Assembly: GCA_016183935.1 (NCBI GenBank)
Contig: JACPDR010000005.1
Span: 61,968-125,967 of the forward strand
Reading direction: 5' to 3'
DNA length: 64,000 nt
Origin: Caulobacterales bacterium
Lineage (GTDB): Bacteria > Pseudomonadota > Alphaproteobacteria > Caulobacterales > Caulobacteraceae
The notes under the pieces are model-generated. The model was not told the DNA's origin. It saw nothing but the letters and a program-made list of their open reading frames with translations, and made no database searches. The translations under genes and the position numbers were made by a program. This document shows positions 18,949 to 27,560 of the stretch, one piece after another. Numbering within the stretch: position 1 is the first letter of the stretch; each line of letters begins with the position of its first letter.

Positions 18949-21900
18949 ATGACCGATTTCGTCTATCCCACCGGCTCCCCGTCCGCCGGTAAGGCGTTCT
19001 ACGAAGACCACGTCGAACAAGCCGCTCTGGAATGGCTTGGCGATCTGGGCTGGACCGTCATGCACGGCTCCTACTTCGCGCCGGATGCACCGGGTGGCCG
19101 CATCGACTATCGCGAAGTCGTTCTGACGGGCCGTCTCCGTCAGGCGCTCCAGACCATCAATCCCGACCTGCCCCCCGAGACGCTGGATCAGGCTGTCCGG
19201 ATCATCGCCGCCGACGCCAGCCAGGACCCACTTGAGAACAACCGACGCTTCCTGCGCCTGTTGCGCGACGGGGTGGATGTCGAGGTGCGCGAGGGCGCGG
19301 GCGCGCGGACGCTGAAGGTCCGGGTCGTCGATCTGGGCGATCCCGAGCGGAACGACTTCCTCGCGGTCAACCAGTTCACCATCGTCGGACAGGACGAACG
19401 GCGTCCGGATGTCCTCGCCTTCGTCAACGGCCTGCCGCTGGGCGTGGTCGAACTGAAGGACCCGACCAATCACCAAGCGACGATGCGCAGCGCCTTCAAC
19501 CAGCTTCAGACCTACCGAGAGCGCATCCCGGCCCTGTTTCGCTTCAATTCGGTGATGGTGATCAGCGACGGGCTGGACGCCAAGATCGGCGCTCTGACCT
19601 CCGGGATGGATCGTTACACCCCGTGGCGGACCATCGACGGGGACGAACTCGCGGAGGGTCTCGATCTGGAGGTTCTGATCCGAGGCGTGTTCGACAAGTC
19701 CCGTTTCCTCGAACTGGCGGCGCTGGGGCAAGCCTATGAGGTGAAGGACGGCGCGGCGAAGGCGAAGAAGGTCGCGGGTTATCACCAGTTCCACGCGGTC
19801 AGAAAGGCCATGGCCGCCACCATCGCCGCGTCGCGCCCGACCGGGGATCGCAAGGCTGGCGTGGTCTGGCACTCCACCGGCTCCGGCAAGAGTTTCACCA
19901 TGGCGCTCTACGCCAGCCGCCTGGAGCGTGCGCCGGAACTGGAGAATCCGACGGTCCTGATGGTCACGGATCGCAACGATCTGGACGACCAACTGTTCGA
20001 CGCCTTCAGCGCCCACCCCGATCTGTTCGCGACGACACCGTCGGCGGTCGAGGATCGCGATGATCTCCGCACGGCGCTTGGCCGGGCGTCCGGCGGCATC
20101 GTGTTCACGACGATGCAGAAGTTCGGCCTGGTCGCAGGCGAAGCGTCGTTTCCCGAACTCTCCAGCCGCCGGAACATCATCGTGGTCGCCGACGAGGCCC
20201 ACCGGACCCAGTATGGCTTCAAGTCGCGGGTGACGGTGCGGGGGGAGACCGCCGCCCTGACCTCCGGCGGCTTTGCCCAGCACATCCGAGACGCCCTGCC
20301 GCACGCGACGTTCATCGGCTTCACCGGCACCCCGGTCGAGACCGCCGACCGGAATACGCGCACCGTCTTCGGCGACCAGATCGATACCTATGACATCGCT
20401 CAGTCCGTCGAGGACGGAGCCACGGTCCCGATCTACTATACGGCCCGGCTGGCCCAGCTTCGGCTGAACGAGGAGGCCAAGGCCGCGTTGGACGAAGGCG
20501 CAGATACGGTCCTCGAAACCGAGGAGACCACCGAGGCAGAGAAGCACAAAGGGCGATGGTCCCGGCTTGAGGCTCTGGTCGGCGCGCAGGATCGAGTGGA
20601 TCTGATCGCCGCCGACATTGTCGAGCATTTCGAGCAGCGACGCGAGGCCATGGGCGGCGGCAAGGCGATGATCGTCGCCATGAGCCGCCGCATCGGCGTC
20701 GCCTTGTTCGACGCCATCATCGCGCTGCGACCTGATTGGGCCGGGTCAGAGGATGGGTCCGGTATGCTGAAGGTCATCATGACCGGTAGCGCAGGCGATC
20801 CGCCGGAGTATCAGCCGCACATCCGGAACAAGGGCCGTCTGCGCAAGCTGGCCGACCGGTTCAAGGAGCCGTCCTCGGGGTTCGATCTCGTCATCGTCCG
20901 CGACATGTGGCTGACCGGCTTCGACGCGCCGAGCCTGCATACCCTTTACGTGGACAAGCCGATGCGCGGGCATGGGCTGATCCAGGCCATCTCGCGCGTG
21001 AACCGCGTCTTCGGCGAAAAGCCCGGCGGTCTCGTTGTGGATTACCTCGGCATCGGTGCGGAGTTGAAGGCGGCGCTCACCACATTCAGCGCGCGCGATC
21101 AGCAGAAGGCTGGCGTTGATCAGGATACGGCGGCACGGCTGCTGCTGGCCGAGCACGAGGCGATCATCGCCATGCTCAACGGCGTGCCTTGGCAGTCCTT
21201 CTTCACCGAAGGGCCGGCTGGCAAGTTGAAGGTCCTGCGCGACTGCATTGATCACGTCCTGTCCGTCGAGGACGGCAGGCGTCGCTACCTCGACATGGCG
21301 GCTCGCATGGTGACGGCGTTCGCCTTGTCCGGGGGTACCGAGACAGCGGCTCGCCTCCGCGATGACGTCGCATTGTTCACGGCCATACGAGCCAACCTCA
21401 TCAAGCACACCGGGGGCCGCAAGGACGCCGCCGAGATCGACCACGATCTGAACCAGCTTCTCTCCCGCGCCGTCGTCGCCGATGGTATCCTTGACGTGTT
21501 CCGGGTCGCGGGCATGGAGCGGGCGGACATCAGCCTGCTGTCGGACGAGTTCCTCGCTGACATCCAGAAGATGGACCAGAAGAACCTCGCCATCGAGGCG
21601 CTGAGGAAGCTGTTGGCGGGTGAGGTGAAGGGCCGCGAACGGAAGAACGCTGCCGAGGCGCGCCGCTTCTCAGACCGGCTCGAAGCCTCCATGGCCCGCT
21701 ACCACAACCGCGCCGTGGACAGCCTTCAGGTGATCCAGGAACTGATCGATCTGGCCAAGGAGATGCGCGATGCGGTGGGCCGGGGGCAGGCCCTTGGACT
21801 GAGCGATGAGGAGTTGGCGTTCTATGATGCGCTCGCCGAGAACCGGAGCGCCGTGGACGTGCTGGGCAATGACCAACTTCGCGTGCTTGCGCAGGAGATC

Positions 21901-22080
21901 GCTCGGCGCATCCGGGCGAGCGTGACCATCGACTGGACCCGGAAGGAAAGCGTCCGGGCGGACATGCGGCGACAGGTGAAGCAGTTGCTCCGCAAGTTCG
22001 GCTATCCGCCCGATCTGGAGCCTCATGCCATTGAACTGGTGCTAGAGCAGGCGAAGCTATCGGCGGATGAGTTTGTCTGA
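18949..22080 (+). CDS. hsdR: Type I restriction endonuclease subunit HsdR
   Basis: A 1043-residue motor and nuclease subunit. The N-terminal PD-(D/E)xK nuclease site is D154 and E168-L-K170 ([15 protein letters not shown]). The translocase has Walker A STGSGKS (near 309-315) and DEAH (415-418). Helicase domain 2 has the segment [21 protein letters not shown] near residue 660. It translocates DNA and cuts unmethylated DNA far from the recognition site when bound to HsdM and HsdS. It is separated from hsdS by the Abi_C-like and fic genes. Length and motifs are complete, so it appears functional. Confidence 0.95.
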   Translation: MTDFVYPTGSPSAGKAFYEDHVEQAALEWLGDLGWTVMHGSYFAPDAPGGRIDYREVVLTGRLRQALQTINPDLPPETLDQAVRIIAADASQDPLENNRRFLRLLRDGVDVEVREGAGARTLKVRVVDLGDPERNDFLAVNQFTIVGQDERRPDVLAFVNGLPLGVVELKDPTNHQATMRSAFNQLQTYRERIPALFRFNSVMVISDGLDAKIGALTSGMDRYTPWRTIDGDELAEGLDLEVLIRGVFDKSRFLELAALGQAYEVKDGAAKAKKVAGYHQFHAVRKAMAATIAASRPTGDRKAGVVWHSTGSGKSFTMALYASRLERAPELENPTVLMVTDRNDLDDQLFDAFSAHPDLFATTPSAVEDRDDLRTALGRASGGIVFTTMQKFGLVAGEASFPELSSRRNIIVVADEAHRTQYGFKSRVTVRGETAALTSGGFAQHIRDALPHATFIGFTGTPVETADRNTRTVFGDQIDTYDIAQSVEDGATVPIYYTARLAQLRLNEEAKAALDEGADTVLETEETTEAEKHKGRWSRLEALVGAQDRVDLIAADIVEHFEQRREAMGGGKAMIVAMSRRIGVALFDAIIALRPDWAGSEDGSGMLKVIMTGSAGDPPEYQPHIRNKGRLRKLADRFKEPSSGFDLVIVRDMWLTGFDAPSLHTLYVDKPMRGHGLIQAISRVNRVFGEKPGGLVVDYLGIGAELKAALTTFSARDQQKAGVDQDTAARLLLAEHEAIIAMLNGVPWQSFFTEGPAGKLKVLRDCIDHVLSVEDGRRRYLDMAARMVTAFALSGGTETAARLRDDVALFTAIRANLIKHTGGRKDAAEIDHDLNQLLSRAVVADGILDVFRVAGMERADISLLSDEFLADIQKMDQKNLAIEALRKLLAGEVKGRERKNAAEARRFSDRLEASMARYHNRAVDSLQVIQELIDLAKEMRDAVGRGQALGLSDEELAFYDALAENRSAVDVLGNDQLRVLAQEIARRIRASVTIDWTRKESVRADMRRQVKQLLRKFGYPPDLEPHAIELVLEQAKLSADEFV

Positions 22081-22217
22081 CCGCCTGTTCTTGTCATTTC
22101 AAACGCGCCGCCCCCGCGCCAGACGAGTTCCATGACGAGGACCGCAGTCGCCGGCTGAGTCTATCGAGCGAGCCCAACGTAGGGTGATCAAACTCCCTTG
22201 CTACTTCAGGTGATCGT

Positions 22218-23219
22218 GTGCCGACGACCCTTCGCATCAGAGACCTGCCTGCGCCCGTCACTGCCTCGAAAGCAGATTGGCTGGCTGGAACGACCTGGAT
22301 CGGCTTTACGCCGCCCTCCGGCAACCTGACTTCCCGAAACGACTGTACCAAGACCATCCAACGCCAGTTCGGTCAGGGGTACGTGATCGAATACATCACT
22401 GAGCAGTTTAGCGAGCCCAATCCCGGCTTCGAGAGGGACCCGAAGTACCTGGAGGAGCGGAAGGCACATGCGGCTCAAGCTGGGCGGTTTATCGCCGTAC
22501 ACAGGTTGCGGTACTCGTCTCGCTCGCTCGAGGCCATTTTGGGTGAGGAGGAGTTCAAGCGCCTTCAGGACATGTGGGCGCAGGGGGGTAAACGGTGGCG
22601 CTGGTCGGTCGCGTTTCCGATTATCGAGAGCTACCGCATCGTTGATAGGCCAAAGGCCAAGACGGTATTGGGCACTGAGGGATACCGCCGACTGTTTGCC
22701 CACTCATCCGCAACGCTGCGCGCATTGAACTCAACGGAACAGGCCGCCTTAGGGGACTTGGAACTAGAACTCGTACCGGCAAGCAACGCTTGGATCGCGA
22801 TTTCTGACGAGTTCCAGAACGCGGAGCGGAGCGACATCGCGAAGAACACCGTGCGGCTGATCGAACGCGACCTTGCCGACAACGCCATGGAAGGGATGAC
22901 TGATGAGCGGAAAGCCAAGGTTCGCAAGAGGGCGGCATGGCTGGCCGACCGTTTCATCCTGTCACGAAGCAAGGCTGGGCGGCTTGTGTGCGACGACTGC
23001 GGCTTTGATCCCACAAGCCGCCTTCCTCCTGAACAGGTGCGGCCACGAAGCCTACTCGACGTCCACCACAAGCATCCGCTTGAGGAGGGCATCCGTTACA
23101 CGACGATCCATGACTTCGCCCTCTTGTGTCCGACCTGCCACCGCGTCGAACATGCACGGATGAAGTTGTTGTTGAAGCCAAGCGTCACTGCGTCGGTCAA
23201 TCGGGGTCAGCGACAGTAG
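22218..23219 (+). CDS. HNH endonuclease with unknown N-terminal domain
   Basis: A 333-residue protein. The C-terminal HNH module is complete: CxxC (258-261), DVHHKH (281-286), and CPTCH followed by H312 (304-312), as in McrA-like zinc-supported HNH nucleases. The N-terminal 240 residues (for example FIAVHRLRYSSRSLEAILGE) resemble no domain that I can name; they could read DNA or modified bases, as in type IV restriction enzymes. The GTG start has AGG 6 bases upstream. Its last 23 bases overlap the end of the convergent reverse transcriptase gene. A defence role is inferred from context. Confidence 0.8.
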   Translation: MPTTLRIRDLPAPVTASKADWLAGTTWIGFTPPSGNLTSRNDCTKTIQRQFGQGYVIEYITEQFSEPNPGFERDPKYLEERKAHAAQAGRFIAVHRLRYSSRSLEAILGEEEFKRLQDMWAQGGKRWRWSVAFPIIESYRIVDRPKAKTVLGTEGYRRLFAHSSATLRALNSTEQAALGDLELELVPASNAWIAISDEFQNAERSDIAKNTVRLIERDLADNAMEGMTDERKAKVRKRAAWLADRFILSRSKAGRLVCDDCGFDPTSRLPPEQVRPRSLLDVHHKHPLEEGIRYTTIHDFALLCPTCHRVEHARMKLLLKPSVTASVNRGQRQ

Positions 23220-24531
23220 CCCCCGGTCCGTCTGGTGGCTGCGATGAAGCTGCTACTCTGGCCCCTACGATCCGCTCATAGGTCGAAATGCGACTGTCCC
23301 ACTTCGCGATCATTTTGTCCCTACCGGACCACTCGGCCTTGCTATTTGCATAGGCTCGAAGCCTCATCCGAAGGCGAGTGAACTGCTCTAGGTCGTCTCC
23401 GGAAAACGCAAACAGAAGATCATCCGCGAAGCCAAGTTCCCATCGCTGATGGCGAAGTTTGGACGGTTCCGCGTGCACCGTGCCATCCTGCCGTCGCCAC
23501 CGGTAGCCGAGGAAGTTGAAACCCGTTGCAACGTCTTTGATCGAAACCTTGCTGGCAGAGAGCGGCCCTGCCCTGGAACGACTGAACGCCCCAAGGACGG
23601 CTTCCTGAAGTGCAAGCGCCTCCTGCCGTGTCCGGACCACCGCTCCGATGTTGTCGGAGTAGACGATCAGAGCAATGAGGCCCGGCAAGCTGCCTGCATC
23701 TCGCAGGATATGCCCCATCACTATTTCGGCCACGAGCGAAGCCGCCGCTGAGCCTGTAGCGATACCGCCCAGAGCCGCGTCTCGTTTCTCACGCCCCACG
23801 CCGGATGGCGCAGGTGTCTCATCCCTCTGATCATTCCTATTGATAGCTAGGGCACATTCCAGAGAGCGTTTTCCCCGGACATCCATGTGTTCGACCGACA
23901 GATGCCGATGGATCACTTCGGGAGGAAGTCCGGTCATCCCTGCCAGTCCCTCACATGCAATCGACGGGAAGAACCGTTTCGCGTCGATTTGTATGAACGC
24001 CGCCCCGGATGGGGCCGCGTCGAGGGCTCGGCGGAGATGTTCGCACGCGACAGGCAACCCACCGCTCAGAAGAACCTGTGCAGGATGACAGGCCAACCGA
24101 GGGTGCGCGCGGGCGAAGGGCTTGAGGGCTTCGCGGATCAGGATGGCGCACGCCTGATCCTCCAGCCCAAACTTGAATACGGGGCGATTGCCGCCGTCTG
24201 GTTTTGAGAGGGCAAACGCCCGAGGGCATGCGCGCCGGGTCATCGGACTGATTTGATGAACCCGCTCCGCGAGGTCGGAGATGCTCCGGCGATCCGCCAT
24301 CGGCAGTTTGCTGTTTGCCAAAACCAAGCACCGAAGCCGGACTGAACGGTTCGACAGCATCTTTCGTAACTTGTGCTTGGCCGCCCGCAGGTCGCCAGCC
24401 GTGAGGCGGTTTTCGATCTCGTTCTGAAAGCGCCGTAGCTTTTCCCGGCCCCCACTGAGGTTGATGGCTTCCGGCCTCCCTCGCTGGGCGAAGGCAGCGG
24501 TGGGAGGTGCCGATAGGGTGAGAGTTGACAC
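23197..24531 (-). CDS. Reverse transcriptase-like protein with YSDN catalytic motif
   Basis: A 444-residue RT. Recognisable blocks are the region before motif A (ALSKPDGGNRPVFKF, 107-121), motif A (IQIDAKRFFPSI, D183), motif B (GGIATGSAAAS, 255-265), motif C (IVYSDNIGAV, 289-298) and motif D (FNFLGYRWRR). Motif C is YSDN, not the usual YxDD, so the second metal-binding Asp is Asn. No maturase or X domain of group II introns and no retron VTG motif is evident. The N-terminal 100 residues are helical and unassigned. It resembles the diverse 'unknown group' RTs, many of which act in phage defence. The GTG start is divergent from a two-gene unit. Confidence 0.85.
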   Translation of the reverse strand: MSTLTLSAPPTAAFAQRGRPEAINLSGGREKLRRFQNEIENRLTAGDLRAAKHKLRKMLSNRSVRLRCLVLANSKLPMADRRSISDLAERVHQISPMTRRACPRAFALSKPDGGNRPVFKFGLEDQACAILIREALKPFARAHPRLACHPAQVLLSGGLPVACEHLRRALDAAPSGAAFIQIDAKRFFPSIACEGLAGMTGLPPEVIHRHLSVEHMDVRGKRSLECALAINRNDQRDETPAPSGVGREKRDAALGGIATGSAAASLVAEIVMGHILRDAGSLPGLIALIVYSDNIGAVVRTRQEALALQEAVLGAFSRSRAGPLSASKVSIKDVATGFNFLGYRWRRQDGTVHAEPSKLRHQRWELGFADDLLFAFSGDDLEQFTRLRMRLRAYANSKAEWSGRDKMIAKWDSRISTYERIVGARVAASSQPPDGPGATVADPD

Positions 24532-24621
24532 GATGTGTTGCCTAAATATGTAACGAAATCAGATAGTTGAATCTTGACGCATCGGCACGTGTTGTTACTC
24601 TCCAGGCATGGAGAACCAGCT
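24532..24621. promoter_or_regulatory. Divergent promoter region between RT and small gene pair
   Basis: A 90-bp AT-rich gap. On the + strand, TTGACG and a TACTCT about 16 bp downstream could be a promoter for the small gene pair. The gap is too short to hold a typical long retron or DRT non-coding RNA upstream of the RT. The promoter assignment is weak. Confidence 0.3.
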
Positions 24622-24861
24622 ATGCGTAAGGGTCAGATTGTGATGGTGATCGGCTATTCAGACCGGCTCGACGACGTCGAACCCGTGTTCATTCCGGGTG
24701 ACCTAGCCGTGGTGAAGGACGTCCACGGCGAGGGCGATCTGAGTTGTTGCGCGGTGACGTTCGACGGACGTATCGCGCCGCATCGCTCGGACATGCTCTG
24801 GCCAGAAGAGGTGCTGGTCGTGAACAACACGCCGCTAGTCGTGTTGGGCGGTCAGTGCTGA
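24622..24861 (+). CDS. Small protein of unknown function, partner of next gene
   Basis: A 79-residue protein starting MRKGQIVMVIGYSDRLDD. The pattern of short beta strands with KGQIV, PGDLAVVKDV and EVLVV looks like a small beta-barrel (SH3/KOW-like), a fold often used to bind RNA or protein; this is a guess from pattern. ATG 24622 is chosen because GGAGAA lies upstream; an upstream start at 24574 lacks a site. Its stop overlaps the next start by one base. The gene is divergent from the RT. Confidence 0.6.
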   Translation: MRKGQIVMVIGYSDRLDDVEPVFIPGDLAVVKDVHGEGDLSCCAVTFDGRIAPHRSDMLWPEEVLVVNNTPLVVLGGQC

Positions 24862-25376
24862 TGGCGAGGAAGCGCCCGCAAGCCCCCGTCACTTGGGCCG
24901 ACATCGACCGCATCCTGGCCGACCCGAGGTCGAAGGAGTTCAAGGACCTTCGCGACCGCGTCGCACACATGCATCTGACGAAGGTGTTCGCCTCACACCT
25001 GCGCGAGTTCTCCACCGGTGCTCTTCGCGTCGTCAGTTCCCGTCGGGAAGGGTCGGATGTCCCGGTTCGCGTCGCCGGACCCTTGCGTGTCGCTGACGAG
25101 GTCGTTGAGGCGTTGGCGCTAGACAGCCACCCCATGGTGCTAAAGGTTCGCGAGCAACAGGCGGAACGCTGGCGGATACGCGTGTCGCTCGGGCCGAACG
25201 AGCGGAGGCCGTTCACCAAGGTGTTCATGTTCCGCGACGGCGAGAGGATCACCGTCCAGATCGACGGCTCCATCCTTGACCATTGGGTTCTGCCAGCCGG
25301 GGCGCGAACCACCGGATCACCGTCACCAGTCCGCGCGCGCTCAAGGGCGGCACTCGTCGAGAGCCCGCGACCATAG
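24861..25376 (+). CDS. Unknown protein coupled to the small gene
   Basis: A 171-residue basic protein beginning MARKRPQAPVTWADIDRIL. The centre (HLTKVFASHLREFSTGALRVVSSRREG and FTKVFMFRDGERITVQIDGSILDHWVLP) suggests an alpha/beta domain; no family was recognised. The start ATG shares its first base with the preceding stop (TGATG), so the two genes are co-translated. The stop is 2 bp before the TGCAACCGGTTGCA palindrome. With its partner it forms a bicistron opposite the reverse transcriptase. Confidence 0.6.
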   Translation: MARKRPQAPVTWADIDRILADPRSKEFKDLRDRVAHMHLTKVFASHLREFSTGALRVVSSRREGSDVPVRVAGPLRVADEVVEALALDSHPMVLKVREQQAERWRIRVSLGPNERRPFTKVFMFRDGERITVQIDGSILDHWVLPAGARTTGSPSPVRARSRAALVESPRP

Positions 25377-25378
25377 TT

Positions 25379-25392
25379 TGCAACCGGTTGCA
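25379..25392. promoter_or_regulatory. Perfect palindrome TGCAACCGGTTGCA
   Basis: A 14-bp perfect inverted repeat between two convergent gene ends (25376 and 25399). It matches the core of the palindrome at 18808-18823 except for the central two bases. This form resembles LacI/GalR-type operators, though no such regulator is coded in the island. Its place between stops argues against a simple promoter operator. Confidence 0.4.
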
Positions 25393-25398
25393 GCGTGA

Positions 25399-25611
25399 TC
25401 ACGCCGTAGCCCCATGGTCGGTGACGAACGCCTGTAGATCGGCGAGGTGGTAGAATACGCGCCCGCCGACCTTTGTCTGGCTCGGGCCTACGCCTCGCGA
25501 CTTCCAGTTCGCGAGCGTTCGGGATGCGACGCCTACGAACTTGGCCGCCTCTCGCCTTGATAGCCGCCCGTCGGGAGTCATTCTCACTGTTACCCGCTCA
25601 ACTCCGTCCAC
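25399..25611 (-). CDS. Helix-turn-helix excisionase/AlpA-like protein
   Basis: A 70-residue DNA-binding protein. LSRREAAKFVGVASRTLANWKSRGVGPSQTKVGGRVFYHLADLQAFV is a MerR/excisionase-type helix-turn-helix followed by a wing. Such proteins act as recombination directionality factors or activators of integrase genes in islands. The GTG start at 25611 is favoured by a perfect ribosome site (AAGGAGG). It is divergent from the ribbon-helix-helix gene and integrase. A role in excision is inference. Confidence 0.75.
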   Translation of the reverse strand: MDGVERVTVRMTPDGRLSRREAAKFVGVASRTLANWKSRGVGPSQTKVGGRVFYHLADLQAFVTDHGATA

Positions 25612-25719
25612 GACCGCGCCACCTCCTTGTTGCCTTCAATCTGAAGCCATTCCTGCCAGCGGTTGATCTCGGCGTCAAGAGTGATGTATGCAGACCGAAG
25701 ACATCAAATGGAGGATCGT

Positions 25720-26328
25720 GTGGCTGATAAGGGTAAGGGCAGGCGCAGAGGGCCGCTGAGCGACAAATCGGAGGTCGTAACCACTCGGATCACATCGGAA
25801 ACCCGTCGGGCGCTCGAACTGAGCGCGGATGAGGCCGGGCGTTCGATGAGCCAACAAGCCGAACTCCTCCTGATCAAGGCACTTCATGGATCGGACGGAT
25901 CACTCCGGCACTTGGAAGGTGTTCTGGAGGCTGTCCTCACCACTGCGAGGCGCTTGTCCCTCGCCGAGAACGGCGCGGGGACGCGGGACAGCGCGTTCGT
26001 CTACTTCGGCATCATCAAGGCGTTGGAGTGGGCGCAGGAGGCTCTTCCGGCCCCCAAGGACGACAGCCGGTTCAGAGACGTCGTCGCGCTCGACGAAGAA
26101 ATGGATCGCCTCCGCCATCTGCGTGAGAGCCAAAAAGTTGGTCGGCGGCTGGACGCTCGCACAGAGGAAGAGCGGCTGGCCGATTTGCCATCCGACGAGA
26201 TCGAAAAACTGGATCGAGAACTCATTGCCTTGTTTGATCGACGACAGGCCGCCTTGGCGTCGATCAAGGTCGTCAGGAGCAATGCTGACCAAGCCGCGCG
26301 CGACGTGCTCGTGGAAATCGCGCCGTAG
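25720..26328 (+). CDS. Ribbon-helix-helix-like protein preceding the integrase
   Basis: A 202-residue protein. After a basic N-terminus, VVTTRITSETRRALELSADEAGRSMSQQAELLL (about residues 20-52) has the Arc/MetJ ribbon-helix-helix pattern. The rest is charged and largely helical (EEMDRLRHLRESQ, EEERLADLPSDEIEKLDREL), likely coiled coil. I chose GTG 25720 because GGAGG lies 4 bases upstream; ATG 25708 and ATG 25684 are alternatives. Its stop directly abuts the integrase ATG, so the two are co-expressed. It may regulate the island's integration module. Confidence 0.65.
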   Translation: MADKGKGRRRGPLSDKSEVVTTRITSETRRALELSADEAGRSMSQQAELLLIKALHGSDGSLRHLEGVLEAVLTTARRLSLAENGAGTRDSAFVYFGIIKALEWAQEALPAPKDDSRFRDVVALDEEMDRLRHLRESQKVGRRLDARTEEERLADLPSDEIEKLDRELIALFDRRQAALASIKVVRSNADQAARDVLVEIAP

Positions 26329-27474
26329 ATGGCAGGCCGGTTTCGGACCCTAACGCCTCAGGCGGTCTCACAACTTCTCCCCGGTCAAACGATCAGGGAG
26401 CACGGGATCGTCGCGGAGAAGCTGACGGGAGATACCCGGTGGAGGGTGGAGTTCATGCACCACCGGAAGCGGGTGCACCGCGTTCTGGGGCTCACCAGTG
26501 ACGGCTGGACGATCAAGAAGTGCGAGGCCCGTATGGAGGCCCTCAAGGCCGACATCCTCTTCGGGACGTCCTCCCTGCCCGTCGGGCGCAAGACCCAGGT
26601 TCGCTTCGGGGAACTGGCCGAATGGTATCTCCTGGAGATGGAGGCCACCAACGGCAAGAACATGATGAGCAAGCGGCCCCAGATCGAGCGTCGCCTCAAG
26701 CCATACTTCGCCGATCAAGCTGTCGAGGCCCTGAGTGAGGAACATGTCGGACGCTATGCGCGCTCTCGGCTCGACGAGGGTCTGTCGTCCGCAACCGTGA
26801 ACCGCGACTTGGCAACGCTCAGCCACATCCTTACCACCGCCGCTCGACGTAAACGCATCGCCAGAGTGCCATGCAGGGTTCCCAAGCTGGACGAACCGCA
26901 GGGACGGATCGTGACGCTTGAAGACGATCAGATCGCCGCTCTCCGGCAAGCCGCGATCCAAGACCCGCACCCCGACCTTTGGCTGTTCGTTGAGTTCGGT
27001 CTGAACACCGCGATGCGCCACTCCGAGATCACGTCAGCGCGCTTTGATCAGATCGATTGGACGACAAGGCGGCTCTTCATTCCCGACGCAAAGGCAGGGA
27101 TGCGACACCAGCCCCTGACGGCCAACCTAATCGCCGTTCTAAAACGGGTTAGGGGCGAGCGTGAGGACCCGGATGGCTGGATTTTCCCTGCTAGACACAG
27201 TCGGTCGAAGTCGAAGCACACGGTGAAAATCAGCAAGGCATTCCAGCGCGCGGTCATCGCCGCCGGTTTGAACCCCAAGGTGGTCACGCCCCACGTCATG
27301 CGGCACACCGCGATCACCCGGCTGATCGAACAGGGCGTCCCGCTGGCGACTGTCCAACAGATCAGCGGTCACAAGACGATCCAGATGGTCCTGCGCTACA
27401 CCCACGTCAGCAATCCTCACGTGGATGACGCTATGAACGCGCTGGAGCGGACGCTCCGCCAGAACACCGCATGA
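26329..27474 (+). CDS. Tyrosine-type site-specific integrase of the island
   Basis: A 381-residue phage-type integrase. Catalytic residues are all present: R230 (TAMRHSE), H322-x-x-R325 (PHVMRHTA), H348 (SGHK) and nucleophile Y357 (VLRYTH). The N-terminal arm-binding and SAM-like core-binding parts precede (WYLLEMEATNGKNMMSKRP). It catalyses integration at the tRNA-Leu 3' half, whose intact copy starts 89 bp downstream. It follows the ribbon-helix-helix gene with no gap. Confidence 0.95.
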   Translation: MAGRFRTLTPQAVSQLLPGQTIREHGIVAEKLTGDTRWRVEFMHHRKRVHRVLGLTSDGWTIKKCEARMEALKADILFGTSSLPVGRKTQVRFGELAEWYLLEMEATNGKNMMSKRPQIERRLKPYFADQAVEALSEEHVGRYARSRLDEGLSSATVNRDLATLSHILTTAARRKRIARVPCRVPKLDEPQGRIVTLEDDQIAALRQAAIQDPHPDLWLFVEFGLNTAMRHSEITSARFDQIDWTTRRLFIPDAKAGMRHQPLTANLIAVLKRVRGEREDPDGWIFPARHSRSKSKHTVKISKAFQRAVIAAGLNPKVVTPHVMRHTAITRLIEQGVPLATVQQISGHKTIQMVLRYTHVSNPHVDDAMNALERTLRQNTA

Positions 27475-27492
27475 ACCCTCGCTACACAGGAT

Positions 27493-27504
27493 TTACACAG
27501 AGGC
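27493..27504 (+). repeat. Candidate integrase arm site, right
   Basis: TTACACAGAGGC, identical to 11264-11275 at the other end of the island and in the same direction. A related TACACAGG lies just upstream at 27483. It lies between the integrase stop and the tRNA. Confidence 0.35.
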
Positions 27505-27560
27505 CGGTTTCGTTCTCAGGCCGTTCCATTTGAGGAACCAGCCAAACCCCCACTGGGATT

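Noticed and set aside
23197..24600. Retron or diversity-generating retroelement
   Set aside because: No retron VTG motif and no room for a long upstream msr/msd RNA; no template/variable repeat pair or Avd-like gene was seen nearby.
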